From positions 25,006 through 89,005 of the forward strand of contig NZ_HG315685.1 in assembly GCF_000455365.1 (NCBI RefSeq): a DNA stretch of 64,000 nt, given 5' to 3'. A program made the translations under genes and the position numbers. Position 1 is the first letter of the stretch, and every line of letters begins with the position of its first letter. Below are positions 1-8,012 of the stretch, piece by piece. Origin of the DNA: Halopiger djelfimassiliensis (GTDB taxonomy: Archaea > Halobacteriota > Halobacteria > Halobacteriales > Natrialbaceae). The notes under the pieces are model-generated. The model saw only the letters and a list, made by a program, of their open reading frames with translations, did no database searches and had not been told where the DNA came from.

Positions 1-2
1 TA

Positions 3-113
3 CACGTCGCGGAAAATCGCTTCCAGCGAGTCATCGATTGGTTCGAGAATCGCGTGGCGGTACTAAGCGGGATCGAAGATCCCGCGAGGTACGCAAAGCT
101 TCGCTTTGCTTGA
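3..113 (+). pseudogene. C-terminal fragment of an unidentified protein, cut by the window edge
   Basis: An open frame enters from the left edge and ends at TGA 111-113, giving 36 residues rich in charged and hydrophobic positions, including the run VAENRFQRVIDWFENRV. The composition looks like real protein, not an out-of-frame shadow. I do not recognise the family. Because it ends inside a perfect hairpin and lies just before a gene that seems to have lost its 5' end, it may be the tail of a transposase or of another mobile-element protein, but this is inference from context only. Confidence 0.35.
93..109. repeat. Perfect 7-bp hairpin at the end of the left-edge fragment
   Basis: GCAAAGC, a TTC loop, then GCTTTGC. 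A second, shorter dyad (ACCAC / GTGGT) follows at 122-136. Together they could be a terminator or the terminal structure of a mobile element. The right boundary of such an element would fall before the TrkA-C gene. Confidence 0.4.
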
Positions 114-231
114 TTTCGGACACCACACGAAGTGGTAGTTGACGTTGTACACCGTGTGGTTCGACCGCTTCTCACCCATATTGGAGACACGTGATCATCC
201 GCACCTCAGAACCCACCGAACAAGACGAAGA

Positions 232-588
232 ATGACCGACGCACAGGCTCTCGTCAAGACGCTGGATTTCCAACTCGACATCCAGAGTGACAACGAGAGT
301 CTGCTCAAAGACGCCACCCTCGAAGCCCGCTGGGTGTACAACGAAAACGGCGAGGAGGTGGTCTCGCCCGTCGGTCAGCTTCGACTCGTCCGCAGGGCGG
401 CCGAACCGTTCGCCGGGCGGACGCTCGAGGCGGCCAACGGGGACGTCGAAGCCGGGTTGGTGATCGTCGGCATCGAACGCGACGGGACGTTTCGGACGGA
501 CCCGACGACGCCGATCGAGGACGACGATAGGGTCGTCGTTGCCGGAACGGACGCGACGGTCCGGGAACTCGAGCGGGAAGTGGCGTGA
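232..588 (+). CDS. TrkA-C (RCK_C) domain protein, probably 5'-truncated
   Basis: A 118-residue protein. Its C-terminal 65 residues match the TrkA-C/RCK_C pattern: GRTLEAANGDVEAGLVIVGI, then IEDDDRVVVAGTD. In this family the fold binds a small ligand and gates potassium channels or transporters. The usual parent protein has an N-terminal membrane or RCK_N part, which is absent here; the frame upstream of the ATG encodes nothing protein-like. I chose ATG 232 because the preceding 31 codons of the longer frame are Arg/His-rich noise. It is likely the surviving 3' part of a channel or antiporter regulator gene, so a functional product is uncertain. It converges with the next gene. Confidence 0.6.
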   Translation: MTDAQALVKTLDFQLDIQSDNESLLKDATLEARWVYNENGEEVVSPVGQLRLVRRAAEPFAGRTLEAANGDVEAGLVIVGIERDGTFRTDPTTPIEDDDRVVVAGTDATVRELEREVA

Positions 589-644
589 CGGACGGCGTCT
601 CGCGTATCGGGCTTCCGGTGCTGTCCCCGACGCTTCTCGACTGG

Positions 645-1001
645 CTAGCGGTGGTCCCGCGTCCGCTCGGAGGCGTAGTCGACGGCCTCCTCGACCGAGC
701 CGGGGCCGTCGTAGCGACCGGCGAACAGATCCATGAAGTCGTGAGCGATTCGATCGCACCGTTCGAAGGTCAAGACGGTTCTGACGCGGGTCGTCTCGGA
801 GATATCGAGGCCGGGGTAGGTCGTCGTCGTCAGCGCGTAGCCGGGGTGATCTTCGCCGCTGAGCGAGGCCGGTGCGACCTTCAACCGTACGTCGCCCGAT
901 TCGTGGCGATAGGTGCGGTACTGCAGTTCCCGGTCCGTCTCGGCCGGGGTATACGTCCGACACTCTTCGATGGCCCACTCGGGCGGTACGTCGGCGTCCA
1001 T
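645..1001 (-). CDS. Hypothetical haloarchaeal protein (118 aa)
   Basis: A soluble acidic protein beginning MDADVPPEWAIEECRTY, with no signal peptide or membrane segment. No motif is recognised. Codon use and acidic bias match the neighbours, which supports real coding. It is convergent with the TrkA-C gene, 56 bp away. The 184-bp spacer on its 5' side is more AT-rich and probably carries its promoter. Function unknown. Confidence 0.65.
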   Translation of the reverse strand: MDADVPPEWAIEECRTYTPAETDRELQYRTYRHESGDVRLKVAPASLSGEDHPGYALTTTTYPGLDISETTRVRTVLTFERCDRIAHDFMDLFAGRYDGPGSVEEAVDYASERTRDHR

Positions 1002-1185
1002 CGGTCACCGGTACCGCACCGAGGGATACGTTCGTATCGTATTGTGCAATATTCTCGAACGTTGTTCCAGATGTCCAACTATCAGTGGTTTGGCGGGATG
1101 AATACGGTTATATTTTGGATGAACGTTCGGTCGTAGCCGTTCGTTTCGAACGAGTGACGGAATCGCCGTCGGTCCGTCCTGATCG

Positions 1186-2064
1186 TCAGCCGTTCGTTCG
1201 CGGGTCGGCTGGGTGGTTGTCGTCACCGTCGGCGGTAGCGCCTGCGGGTTCCCCATCGCCTTCCGGACTCACGCTGCCGGTCCGATAACCGTGTAAGTCG
1301 AGCGTGACGTGGTCGAACCCGATCTCCGTGAGTTCCTCCCGGACGGTCTCGACGAACTCGAGTTGCAGCGCCCGCTCGAGTTCCTCCGCGGCGACCTCGA
1401 TGCGTGCGAGACCGTCGTGATCGCGGACGCGGAACTGGTCGAACCCCCACTGGCGCAACAGCGCTTCGGCCCGCTCGACGCGGGTGAGTCGCTCCTCGGT
1501 GACCGCAAGCCCCGTCGGGATCCGGGAGGAGAGACAGGCCATCGACGGCTTGTCGGCGACGGAGAGCCCGTAACGCTCGGCGATTTCGCGCACCTCGTCT
1601 TTGGTGATGTCGTGGGCCAAAAGCGGCGAGTGAACCTCGAGTTCCTCGACCGCTTGCAGCCCGGGGCGGTGTCCCGCGCCGGGATCGTCGGCGTTGGTGC
1701 CGTCACAGACCGTCCCGATCCCGAGTTCGCGGGCGGTTTCGAGCATCTCGCCCAGCCGCATCGTCCGGCAGTGATAGCAGCGATCGTCGTCGTTCTCGAC
1801 GAAGGCGTCGCTCTCGAGTTCCGAGAAGGAAACGATCTCGTGACGGATGCCGATCTCGTCGGCGACCCGTCTGGCGTCCTCGAGTTCGGCCGCCGGCAGG
1901 GTCTCGCTCTTTGCGGTACAGGCGACCGCCTCGTCCCCGAGGGCGTCGTGGGCGAGCGCGGCCACGACGCTCGAGTCGACCCCGCCGGAGAAGGCGACCA
2001 GTACGCCGTCCCGTCCCGCGAGGTCCTCGCGTGCGGCCTCGAGTTTCGCCTCGACCGTTGTCAT
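1186..2064 (-). CDS. larE: LarE-family ATP-dependent sulfur transferase (PP-loop)
   Basis: A 292-residue protein with an N-terminal PP-loop, VAFSGGVDSSVVAAL (about residues 23-37), that adenylates a carboxylate. It has a CxxC pair in DDRCYHCR (Cys96, Cys99) and Cys177 in SMACLSSR, the position of the sulfur-donating cysteine in LarE. LarE converts pyridinium-3,5-biscarboxylic acid mononucleotide to its bis-thiocarboxylate during nickel-pincer cofactor synthesis. LarB, LarC and a LarA racemase are not in this window, so the partner enzyme is unknown. The residues after about 270 are a low-complexity Asp/Gly tail. ATG 2064 was chosen because the longer frame upstream is Arg-rich noise. Confidence 0.85.
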   Translation of the reverse strand: MTTVEAKLEAAREDLAGRDGVLVAFSGGVDSSVVAALAHDALGDEAVACTAKSETLPAAELEDARRVADEIGIRHEIVSFSELESDAFVENDDDRCYHCRTMRLGEMLETARELGIGTVCDGTNADDPGAGHRPGLQAVEELEVHSPLLAHDITKDEVREIAERYGLSVADKPSMACLSSRIPTGLAVTEERLTRVERAEALLRQWGFDQFRVRDHDGLARIEVAAEELERALQLEFVETVREELTEIGFDHVTLDLHGYRTGSVSPEGDGEPAGATADGDDNHPADPRTNG

Positions 2065-2252
2065 GGCCCGTCGTTCACACCGGACGGGCAAAAGGACGTT
2101 GTCGTCGGCGCTCGCTCGAGCGAGTCCCGCATACTGTTTTCCCGCTCGTTGTTCCGGTCTCGTCACCGGATGGACTCGTCCTCGCCGCTGACGGCCGTCC
2201 ACTGCACGCCGGGCCGTTAAGTCGCCGTTCGTAGTAGGTCCTCGCGTATCCA

Positions 2253-2822
2253 ATGTCCGTGTCCGATCACCTCCGACGCGTGCGGTCGGTCGTCGACACC
2301 GAAGGGCACGCCGTCCCGGCCGACGAGCACTCGCGCGCGGAACACGCCGCCGGGGCCGCGCTTCGCGGAATTCAGGCCGGATTCGTCGCGACGCTTATCA
2401 TGACGGCGTTCCGGCTGCCGATCCTACGCTCGTTGCCGCCGTCGGCGAACTTCTGGGCACAGTACGTCACCGGCGGCGATCCGGAGGCGCACCCGATCGC
2501 CGGCCTCCTCTTGCACTTCGGGTACGGGATCCAGGCGGGTGCGATCTTCGGCGCGCTGTTTGCCCTACAGGACGCCGAGCGGTCGATCGAACCCGAACAG
2601 CGAGGACTCGTCTGGGGGTCGATCTACGGCATGGTCCTGTCGGCGTTCGGCTCGCAGGTGCTGCTGAAGGAACTGCTCGACATCCGCCTCGAAGCCGACG
2701 AACTCGCCCTGTTTCACGCCGGCCATCTCGTCTATGGACTCTCGCTCGGTGCCTGGATCGGCTCCCGAACCGAGGGCGTCGAAGACCCCGAGACGGAGTA
2801 CGAGTACGACGACGGGAACTGA
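2253..2822 (+). CDS. Haloarchaeal multi-pass membrane protein of unknown function
   Basis: A 189-residue protein. After a soluble N-terminus of about 35 residues there are four hydrophobic stretches: GIQAGFVATLIMTAF, PIAGLLLHFGYGIQAGAIFG, GSIYGMVLSAFGSQVLL and FHAGHLVYGLSLGAWIG. The C-terminus is a short acidic tail. The arrangement resembles small conserved haloarchaeal membrane proteins with DUF names, but I cannot name the family with certainty. It is divergent from larE across about 190 bp. Confidence 0.7.
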   Translation: MSVSDHLRRVRSVVDTEGHAVPADEHSRAEHAAGAALRGIQAGFVATLIMTAFRLPILRSLPPSANFWAQYVTGGDPEAHPIAGLLLHFGYGIQAGAIFGALFALQDAERSIEPEQRGLVWGSIYGMVLSAFGSQVLLKELLDIRLEADELALFHAGHLVYGLSLGAWIGSRTEGVEDPETEYEYDDGN

Positions 2823-2891
2823 ACTCGAGATCGCAGGTGCTCTCCGCTGTGTCTTTCGCGGGTGAACCGTCTCTCTCATCCGAACGGTTTA

Positions 2892-3104
2892 TGACAACTA
2901 ACACGAGAGACAGAACATATCAAGGGACTCAAATTTGCGCTTGCTGCCGGCGTTTTTGCAGCCCTCGGCCGCGCAGTCACCGAACTATTCGAGCTCTCGT
3001 TCGTGGACTCTCCCGTTGCACACGGGGCGCTTGAGGCGCTTTTCGTCGGTGCAACCGTCTACGCCGGCCTCAAGCTGCTCGAACGAACCGTGGATCCACA
3101 GTAG
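2892..3104 (+). pseudogene. Small membrane-protein gene without a usable start (probable frameshift)
   Basis: The frame ending at TAG 3102-3104 encodes about 69 residues of convincing protein, with FALAAGVFAALGRAVTELFE followed by a second hydrophobic helix (ALEALFVGATVYAGLKLL). It is preceded by TGA 2892-2894 and has no ATG, GTG or TTG before the protein-like part. An ATG at 2891 lies in another frame and would join it if one base were removed. Either the gene is broken by an indel or there is a sequence error. The rest of the 2823-3319 spacer, about 215 bp to the next gene, shows nothing I can name. Confidence 0.5.
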
Positions 3105-3319
3105 TTCACACGCCCGGTTCGTCGGGACGGACACGAACGCGTTCCGCCGCTGGTTCGCTAGCGGCCAGTCCCGTGGTACAGTACGCCGATCACGTGATCG
3201 ATGGATCGACCCCCGACGCTGCTGTTGATCGCGGGCTGCGAACGCCACCGGGAGCGAACCGAGCGGGTAAGGCCCTCCCTGCGGCGATCACGGCGGCCGT
3301 CCTCGTCGGAAGGTCGCGT

Positions 3320-4411
3320 TCATCGCCGGTCAACGAGGCGCTCGAGGTCTTCTTCGAGCAGACTGGCGTACTCAAGTCGCAGGTCACACGCGTCGCCCCG
3401 CGTCACGTACTCGCGACCGTCGATTCGCGTCGCGATCGGATGGTAGTCGGCCACCGAAACCCCCATTCGGTCGAGGTAGTCGACGACCGCGGTCGACTCG
3501 AGCCCCTCGTGGATCGCCGTCTCCGCGAGGTCGCAGGTCGTCTCGAAGTCGGGCAACGCGATCCCGTCGCCGGTGATGCTGCCGGCGTCGTCGACGGTCG
3601 CGTCGGGATCGATCTCGACGTTCGTGTGATGGAGCCGTTCCATCACCGACTCGAGATCGGCGGCCAGTTGCAGGAGCTGGCTCGGTAACGCTGCGTCGGG
3701 CGAGCGCCACTCCACGGTCGGCATCGCATCCCGCAACCGGATCGGCGTCCAGACGACGTCGTCCGGCGAGAACTGTTCCTCGATCGTCGACTCGTCGATT
3801 CCCGCGTCGACCGCGGCGCGTTCGAACTCGTCGTAGCGGTTCTCGAGTCGGCGTCGCCACTCGCCGACGCTTTCGACGTAGCGCCAGAGCTGACCGTGTT
3901 TGGGGAAGGATTCGTAGCACTGCTTTCGGTAACAGTAGGCGCGGGCACTGTTTGCCACCCGCTCGCCGTCGACGTACGGCGAGGAGGCGACCAGCGCCAG
4001 TGCCGGATCCAGTGCGATGAGCGTATTGAGCTGGTCGGTGACGTTTCGCTTCTCGATGTGGATGTGCGTGCCGGCACACCGTTTCGCGTACGCGAACCGG
4101 TCGCCGATCACCGCCTTCTGGATGCGGGCTCGCTCGCCGGGCCGGCGATCGATCGACGTGGTGTTGATCGGCGTTCCCAGCGGGACGAGTCGCTTGTCCA
4201 GCTCCGCCGCCCTCGAGAGCACGTCGTCGAGGCACTCGACGAACGCCGTTCGAAGTTCCGCGATCGACTCACACGGTGGTGTTTTCAGCTCGAACAACGG
4301 TTCGACGAACTCCCGTTCGGTTCGCTCGGAGACATCGGCGAGCGAGCCCGGTGAGGTGAGTTCGCCGTCGGTGTCGATCACCCAGTACTCGATTTCGATG
4401 CTCGTTTGCAT
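3320..4411 (-). CDS. gshA: Glutamate-cysteine ligase, GCS2 family
   Basis: A 363-residue protein with the GCS2 (YbdK-like) signature: N-terminal IEIEYWVID, the ELKTPPCES segment and the central GTHIHIEK motif, whose Glu/His residues belong to the metal-ATP site. Haloarchaea use gamma-glutamylcysteine as their main low-molecular-weight thiol instead of glutathione, and a GCS2-type GshA makes it from Glu, Cys and ATP. YbdK-type paralogues exist that act on other substrates, so the precise substrate is inferred. The start MQTSIEIEYW is at the expected place for the family. The two ferritin-like genes that follow on the same strand also suit an oxidative-stress setting. Confidence 0.8.
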   Translation of the reverse strand: MQTSIEIEYWVIDTDGELTSPGSLADVSERTEREFVEPLFELKTPPCESIAELRTAFVECLDDVLSRAAELDKRLVPLGTPINTTSIDRRPGERARIQKAVIGDRFAYAKRCAGTHIHIEKRNVTDQLNTLIALDPALALVASSPYVDGERVANSARAYCYRKQCYESFPKHGQLWRYVESVGEWRRRLENRYDEFERAAVDAGIDESTIEEQFSPDDVVWTPIRLRDAMPTVEWRSPDAALPSQLLQLAADLESVMERLHHTNVEIDPDATVDDAGSITGDGIALPDFETTCDLAETAIHEGLESTAVVDYLDRMGVSVADYHPIATRIDGREYVTRGDACDLRLEYASLLEEDLERLVDRR

Positions 4412-4730
4412 GCTCGTGTTGGACTTTCGCGCTCGTCCGTCGGACGCTCAAAACACTCCGATCGCCGTCCGCCGAGGGTCGTTTTCCCGTGGTCGCCGTT
4501 TCCGCGTGTGCGGCCGAAGTGCCCGTGCCTGCAGCCGCCTGCCGTACTTCACCGCCCGATCGCGTCCGGTTCGGGTGCGGAGAACCGGTGCCGTGACGAC
4601 TCCGTCCGAACCCCTTCGTTTCGCGTGCAGTCTCGTGACCGTCGGCGCTCCCGCGGAACGCTTCTCATCGACTCGAGCGAATCGAGCCCGATCCAACCAC
4701 GGCGGAACACGTCGCGTTTCGCGACGTGGC
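4412..4730. other. Intergenic region without a recognisable gene
   Basis: About 320 bp between two minus-strand genes. All frames give Arg/Ser-rich shadow translations. The part next to 4412 should hold the promoter of the glutamate-cysteine ligase. I see no repeat, RNA gene or coding remnant. Confidence 0.5.
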
Positions 4731-5246
4731 TCACGCTTCGTCGGGTTCCAGCGATTCCACGATCGACAGCTCCGTCTCGAGGTCTTCGAGCGCCTGGAGC
4801 GTCTCCCGTTCGTCCGCGAGGTTCGCCTCGAGCGGTTCGACGACGTCGTCCGCGTAGGCGAGTCGGCCTGCGAGCGTGAGCAGCGTCTCGTACGACCTGA
4901 TCTCGAGGCGTTCCGCGAGCAGCCCGATCTCGAGTGGGCCCGGGATCGACGAGGCGTTGCCGTCGTCGCCGATCGCTGATTCGTGGCCTAGCCGCCGGGC
5001 TTCGGCGAGTCCGTCGACCGTTCGCGACCGGCTCGCCCGGGGCTGTCGACCGAGCGCCTCGAAGACGCGCTCGAGGCGGTCGACGTGGCGGTCGGTTTCC
5101 TCGCGGTGGTCGGTAAACCGGCTCGCGAGTTCGTCGCTCGACGCGTCGTTGCTCAGTTCCGCGAGCAGTTCGACGTGGGTACGCTCGGCGTAGTACGCGT
5201 GCTGTAACTGGTATCCGAACAGGTCTTCGAGTGTCTCGATGTTCAT
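4731..5246 (-). CDS. Ferritin-like YciE/YciF family protein (DUF892)
   Basis: A 171-residue, mostly helical protein starting MNIETLEDLFGYQLQHAYYA. It has the family's LEDLF...Q..YYAE opening, HREETDRHVDRLERVFEALG in the second helix, and SYETLLTLAGRLAYADDVVE followed by ERETLQALEDLE in the last helices. In DUF892 proteins Glu and His residues on these helices can form a di-iron centre. The role is presumed stress-related iron handling, which is not shown by sequence. The frame is open far upstream, but the family N-terminus and position favour ATG 5246. A paralogue lies 113 bp upstream on the same strand. Confidence 0.8.
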   Translation of the reverse strand: MNIETLEDLFGYQLQHAYYAERTHVELLAELSNDASSDELASRFTDHREETDRHVDRLERVFEALGRQPRASRSRTVDGLAEARRLGHESAIGDDGNASSIPGPLEIGLLAERLEIRSYETLLTLAGRLAYADDVVEPLEANLADERETLQALEDLETELSIVESLEPDEA

Positions 5247-5359
5247 AGAACGGTAGATTCCGCTGGGTGGTCGGCTGGCGCGTTGCGATTTCGCTCGTTC
5301 TCGATCGGGCCCGGGATATCGCGGTCTCGCTCGCACTCCATCGTGGTCGGGACGGTGTG

Positions 5360-5947
5360 TCACCACGATCGATCGAGCGACGCCCGCCGGCCGTCGTCGA
5401 CCGGGCTCGCCGCGAGCAGCGATTCCACGGCGTCGCTGCCGGCGAGTTCCTCGAGGTCCGTTCGCAGCGCACGCTCGTCGTCGTAGTTCGTCCGGAGCGC
5501 GTCGACGACGTCGTCGGCCTCGCTCCCGTCGAGCGTACTGGCGAGGGCCATGGTCGTCTCGTAGGCCGTACACTCGATCGCCTCGAGTTTCAGCGTCGTC
5601 TCGATGTAATACAGCGGCCGGAGTTCGTCGTTCAGCACGACGTTGTTGAACTTCTCCTTGTCGGCGAGCAGTCCGTTCAGTTCCGGAACGGGCCGCGTCT
5701 CGGGCGCTTCGTCCAGCGCGCCGAAGGCGCGCTCGATGCGCTCGAGATGGCGCTCGGTTTCCTCGCGGTGGTCGTCGATCGCGGACTGCAACTGCTCGCG
5801 ACACTCCAACTCGCGCAGGTCGTCCAGCGCATCGACCGCGACGTCGGCCGACAGCGTCTCGAGCGCCGACCGAAGTTCCCGCTCGATGGCGTACAGTCGC
5901 TCGAGTTCGGCCGTCAGTGCGTCGCGTGGTGTGGGTGTCGTGCTCAT
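5360..5947 (-). CDS. Ferritin-like YciE/YciF family protein (DUF892), second copy
   Basis: A 195-residue helical protein. It contains HREETERHLERIERAFGALD, closely matching the neighbour's helix 2, then AIECTAYETTMALASTLDG and DDERALRTDLEELAG as the later helices. A loop (ELNGLLADKEKFNNVVLND) makes it longer than the other copy. The two copies are divergent in sequence, so the duplication is old. Only 21 bp separate it from the DUF5789-like gene upstream, which suggests co-transcription of the three genes. Confidence 0.75.
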   Translation of the reverse strand: MSTTPTPRDALTAELERLYAIERELRSALETLSADVAVDALDDLRELECREQLQSAIDDHREETERHLERIERAFGALDEAPETRPVPELNGLLADKEKFNNVVLNDELRPLYYIETTLKLEAIECTAYETTMALASTLDGSEADDVVDALRTNYDDERALRTDLEELAGSDAVESLLAASPVDDGRRASLDRSW

Positions 5948-5968
5948 AACGAAGTGGGACCGAACCGC

Positions 5969-6295
5969 TCAGAACGACTGTTGCATCCGCATGTGCTCGT
6001 CCGTGTCGTGCGGGCTGTCCCCGCGGTCGCTGTACCGCGGCCGACCCACGGCGTCGCGTCTGACCCCGTTGAGAATCGCCAGTTCGAGTTCGTCTTTGGT
6101 CTCGTAGGTCTCGTGGCCGGAGGTCTCGAGGATCGTCCGCAACGTATCCGACTCGCGCGGATACGTGATTTCGACGTCGGCGAACTCGTCGAGCACTTCC
6201 GCGGTCGTCATCGGAAACGTCGCGCTCTCGAACAGGCTGCCGATGTCCCCGATCTCGAGCGATCTGATCTCGTCCGCATCGTCGATATGACTCAT
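5969..6295 (-). CDS. Small DUF5789-like haloarchaeal protein
   Basis: A 108-residue soluble protein. The pattern IGDIGSLFESATFPMTTAEV, then EITYPRESDTLRTIL and TYETKDELELAIL, resembles small haloarchaeal proteins grouped as DUF5789; that assignment is from memory of the pattern. ATG 6295 (MSHIDDADEI) is preferred because the 15 codons before it look random. It probably leads the operon with the two ferritin-like genes, and its promoter lies in the spacer shared with the divergent MOSC gene. Confidence 0.65.
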   Translation of the reverse strand: MSHIDDADEIRSLEIGDIGSLFESATFPMTTAEVLDEFADVEITYPRESDTLRTILETSGHETYETKDELELAILNGVRRDAVGRPRYSDRGDSPHDTDEHMRMQQSF

Positions 6296-6438
6296 CGAAC
6301 GCGCCTTCCCCGATCGGAGAGTTAGTAGTATAGCCTGCACTCGACGACAGTCCGGTTCCGGTCGAGATCCGATTCAACCCCTCCGTCCTCCGGCACGGGC
6401 TCGGCCGTTTCGATTCGCCAATACTGGTCGAACGAACA

Positions 6439-6445
6439 CTTATAC
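6439..6445 (+). promoter_or_regulatory. TATA box of the MOSC gene
   Basis: CTTATAC lies about 30 bp before ATG 6472. The expected transcription start is therefore within a few bases of the start codon, typical of leaderless haloarchaeal genes. Confidence 0.5.
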
Positions 6446-6471
6446 GGCGGTCGCGACGATACGTGTGAAAA

Positions 6472-7296
6472 ATGGCACACATCGACCGACTCAGGGTGTA
6501 TCCCGTAAAGGGCCTCGACGGCATCGAACTCGAGGAGGCGACGATTCTGGAGGGCGGGACGCTGGCACGCGACAGGGAGTTCGTACTCATCGATAACGAT
6601 CGAAACGTGTCGGGTTCTCCCGACCCTGACGGGGACGTCATCAACGGCAAGCGAACGGACCGAGTCCACGACCTCGCGACCGACTTCGATCCAGAGACGG
6701 GGGTTCTCGAGGTCGAAGCCCCCGACGGCGACACCGATCGGTTCGACCTCGAAGCGGACGCGGATCGGGAGCGGGCCGAAGCCTGGTTCGGCGACTTCTT
6801 CGACGCGGATCTGACCCTCGAGCGCGATCGTTCGCGGGGGTTCGTGGACCGACGCGGGATGGGGCCGTCGGTGATAAGCACCGCGACCCTTCGAACCGTG
6901 GCGTCCTGGTTCGACGGGATGACCGTCGAGGGAGCACGGCGGCGACTCCGGGCGAACGTCGAGGTTTCGGGCGTCGAGCCGTTCTGGGAGGACCGGTTCG
7001 TCGGCGCGTCCGCGCCGTCGTTTACGGCCGACGGGATCACGTTCGAGGGGGTGACGCCGTGTGGCCGCTGTGTCGTCCCACGGCGCGATCCCGACACCGG
7101 CGATCCGATCCCCGAGTTTCAACAACGGTTCGTCGAGAAGCGCCGGGAGACGTTCCCCGACTGGGCCGACGAGGAGGCCTTCGATCACTACTACGCGGTG
7201 ATGCTCATCACGCGAGTTCCGGAGGACGATCGCGGCGCGACCGTCGCCGTCGGCGATCCGGTGACGGTCGCCGACGACTGCCCGTCGAAGCCGTGA
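6472..7296 (+). CDS. MOSC domain protein (YcbX/mARC-like)
   Basis: A 274-residue protein. The N-terminal beta-barrel domain (MOSC_N) begins IDRLRVYPVKGLDGIELEEA. The MOSC domain has RRLRANVEV and then the conserved TPCGRCVVPRRD, whose cysteines near residues 197 and 200 include the expected molybdenum-cofactor ligand. Members reduce N-hydroxylated compounds or carry sulfurated Mo cofactor. There is no C-terminal ferredoxin domain as in E. coli YcbX, so a separate electron donor would be needed. The gene is divergent from the DUF5789-like gene. Confidence 0.85.
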   Translation: MAHIDRLRVYPVKGLDGIELEEATILEGGTLARDREFVLIDNDRNVSGSPDPDGDVINGKRTDRVHDLATDFDPETGVLEVEAPDGDTDRFDLEADADRERAEAWFGDFFDADLTLERDRSRGFVDRRGMGPSVISTATLRTVASWFDGMTVEGARRRLRANVEVSGVEPFWEDRFVGASAPSFTADGITFEGVTPCGRCVVPRRDPDTGDPIPEFQQRFVEKRRETFPDWADEEAFDHYYAVMLITRVPEDDRGATVAVGDPVTVADDCPSKP

Positions 7297-7342
7297 ACTC
7301 GCAAGGGGTACGCCGATTGTTCGGGTCGACGAACCGTTATCT

Positions 7343-7684
7343 ATGCCCGATTACGAGATGCACGAGCCCGAGTTTTCGGATACGACGACCGACGAGTGGG
7401 AGGAACCGCAACTCGAGGACTTCGACACCGACGACCTGGGCGAGGTCGCGGATCACTTTCTCCTTTCGGCGTCCGGCGTTCCGCCGGAGAACTTCACGGA
7501 TCTCAAACTCCCCGTCGTCGACCCGGACGGAAACCTGAACAAGAACGCCCTCAGTACGGCGAAAAGCGGCGGCCGTGGCGTCGGCGCGGTCGAAGATCTG
7601 GACGAGGAAACGAAAGCCGAAATCGAGGACCTGATCGACGAACTGGCGAACGAACACTTCGAGGAGGCCGACTTCGGCGACTGA
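7343..7684 (+). CDS. Hypothetical acidic haloarchaeal protein (113 aa)
   Basis: A very acidic soluble protein, with MPDYEMHEPEFSDTTTDEW at the start. The middle (FLLSASGVPPENFTDLKLPV) and NKNALSTAKSGGRGVGAV look like a conserved core. No membrane segment or known motif. It follows the MOSC gene by 46 bp on the same strand and may be co-transcribed. Function unknown. Confidence 0.7.
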   Translation: MPDYEMHEPEFSDTTTDEWEEPQLEDFDTDDLGEVADHFLLSASGVPPENFTDLKLPVVDPDGNLNKNALSTAKSGGRGVGAVEDLDEETKAEIEDLIDELANEHFEEADFGD

Positions 7685-7708
7685 ATCGGGCTCTAGACGA
7701 CCAGCTTG

Positions 7709-7930
7709 CTAGCCCGGACTCGAGGCCGACGAACCGCCCCGGACCAGTTTGAGCAGGCCCTGCGCGGCCAGACCGATGACCGTCCACTTCCAGGCGAGGA
7801 CGGCCACGCCGAGCAACAGGAGTCCGCGGCTCCTGTTTCCGCGACCGAACGCTCGTTTCGCCTCCGAGAGCACCGACACGACCGTCAGCGATCGAGTGGC
7901 TTTCGAACCGAGGAGTTTCGTGAGTGGCAT
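7709..7930 (-). CDS. Small membrane protein, hypothetical (73 aa)
   Basis: A basic N-terminus (KLLGSKATRSL...EAKRAFGRGNRSR) followed by one hydrophobic helix, GLLLLGVAVLAWKWTVIGLA, and a short tail. It probably sits in the cytoplasmic membrane. It is convergent with the previous gene and lies downstream of the nitroreductase gene on the same strand. Function unknown. Confidence 0.55.
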   Translation of the reverse strand: MPLTKLLGSKATRSLTVVSVLSEAKRAFGRGNRSRGLLLLGVAVLAWKWTVIGLAAQGLLKLVRGGSSASSPG

Positions 7931-8012
7931 ACCGGTACTTGCGGCGGCGATAGAATAACGACGCGCCCGGAGCGAGCAAGCCCCTGCGAGCGTCCGGGTT
8001 CGACGCCGTGTG

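Noticed and set aside
4731-7097. A 788-codon open frame on the minus strand
   Set aside because: It is mostly antisense or out of frame to the MOSC gene and the ferritin-like/DUF5789 genes. Only its last 171 codons (the DUF892 protein, from 5246) look like protein; the rest is Arg/Ser-rich as expected from GC-rich shadow frames.
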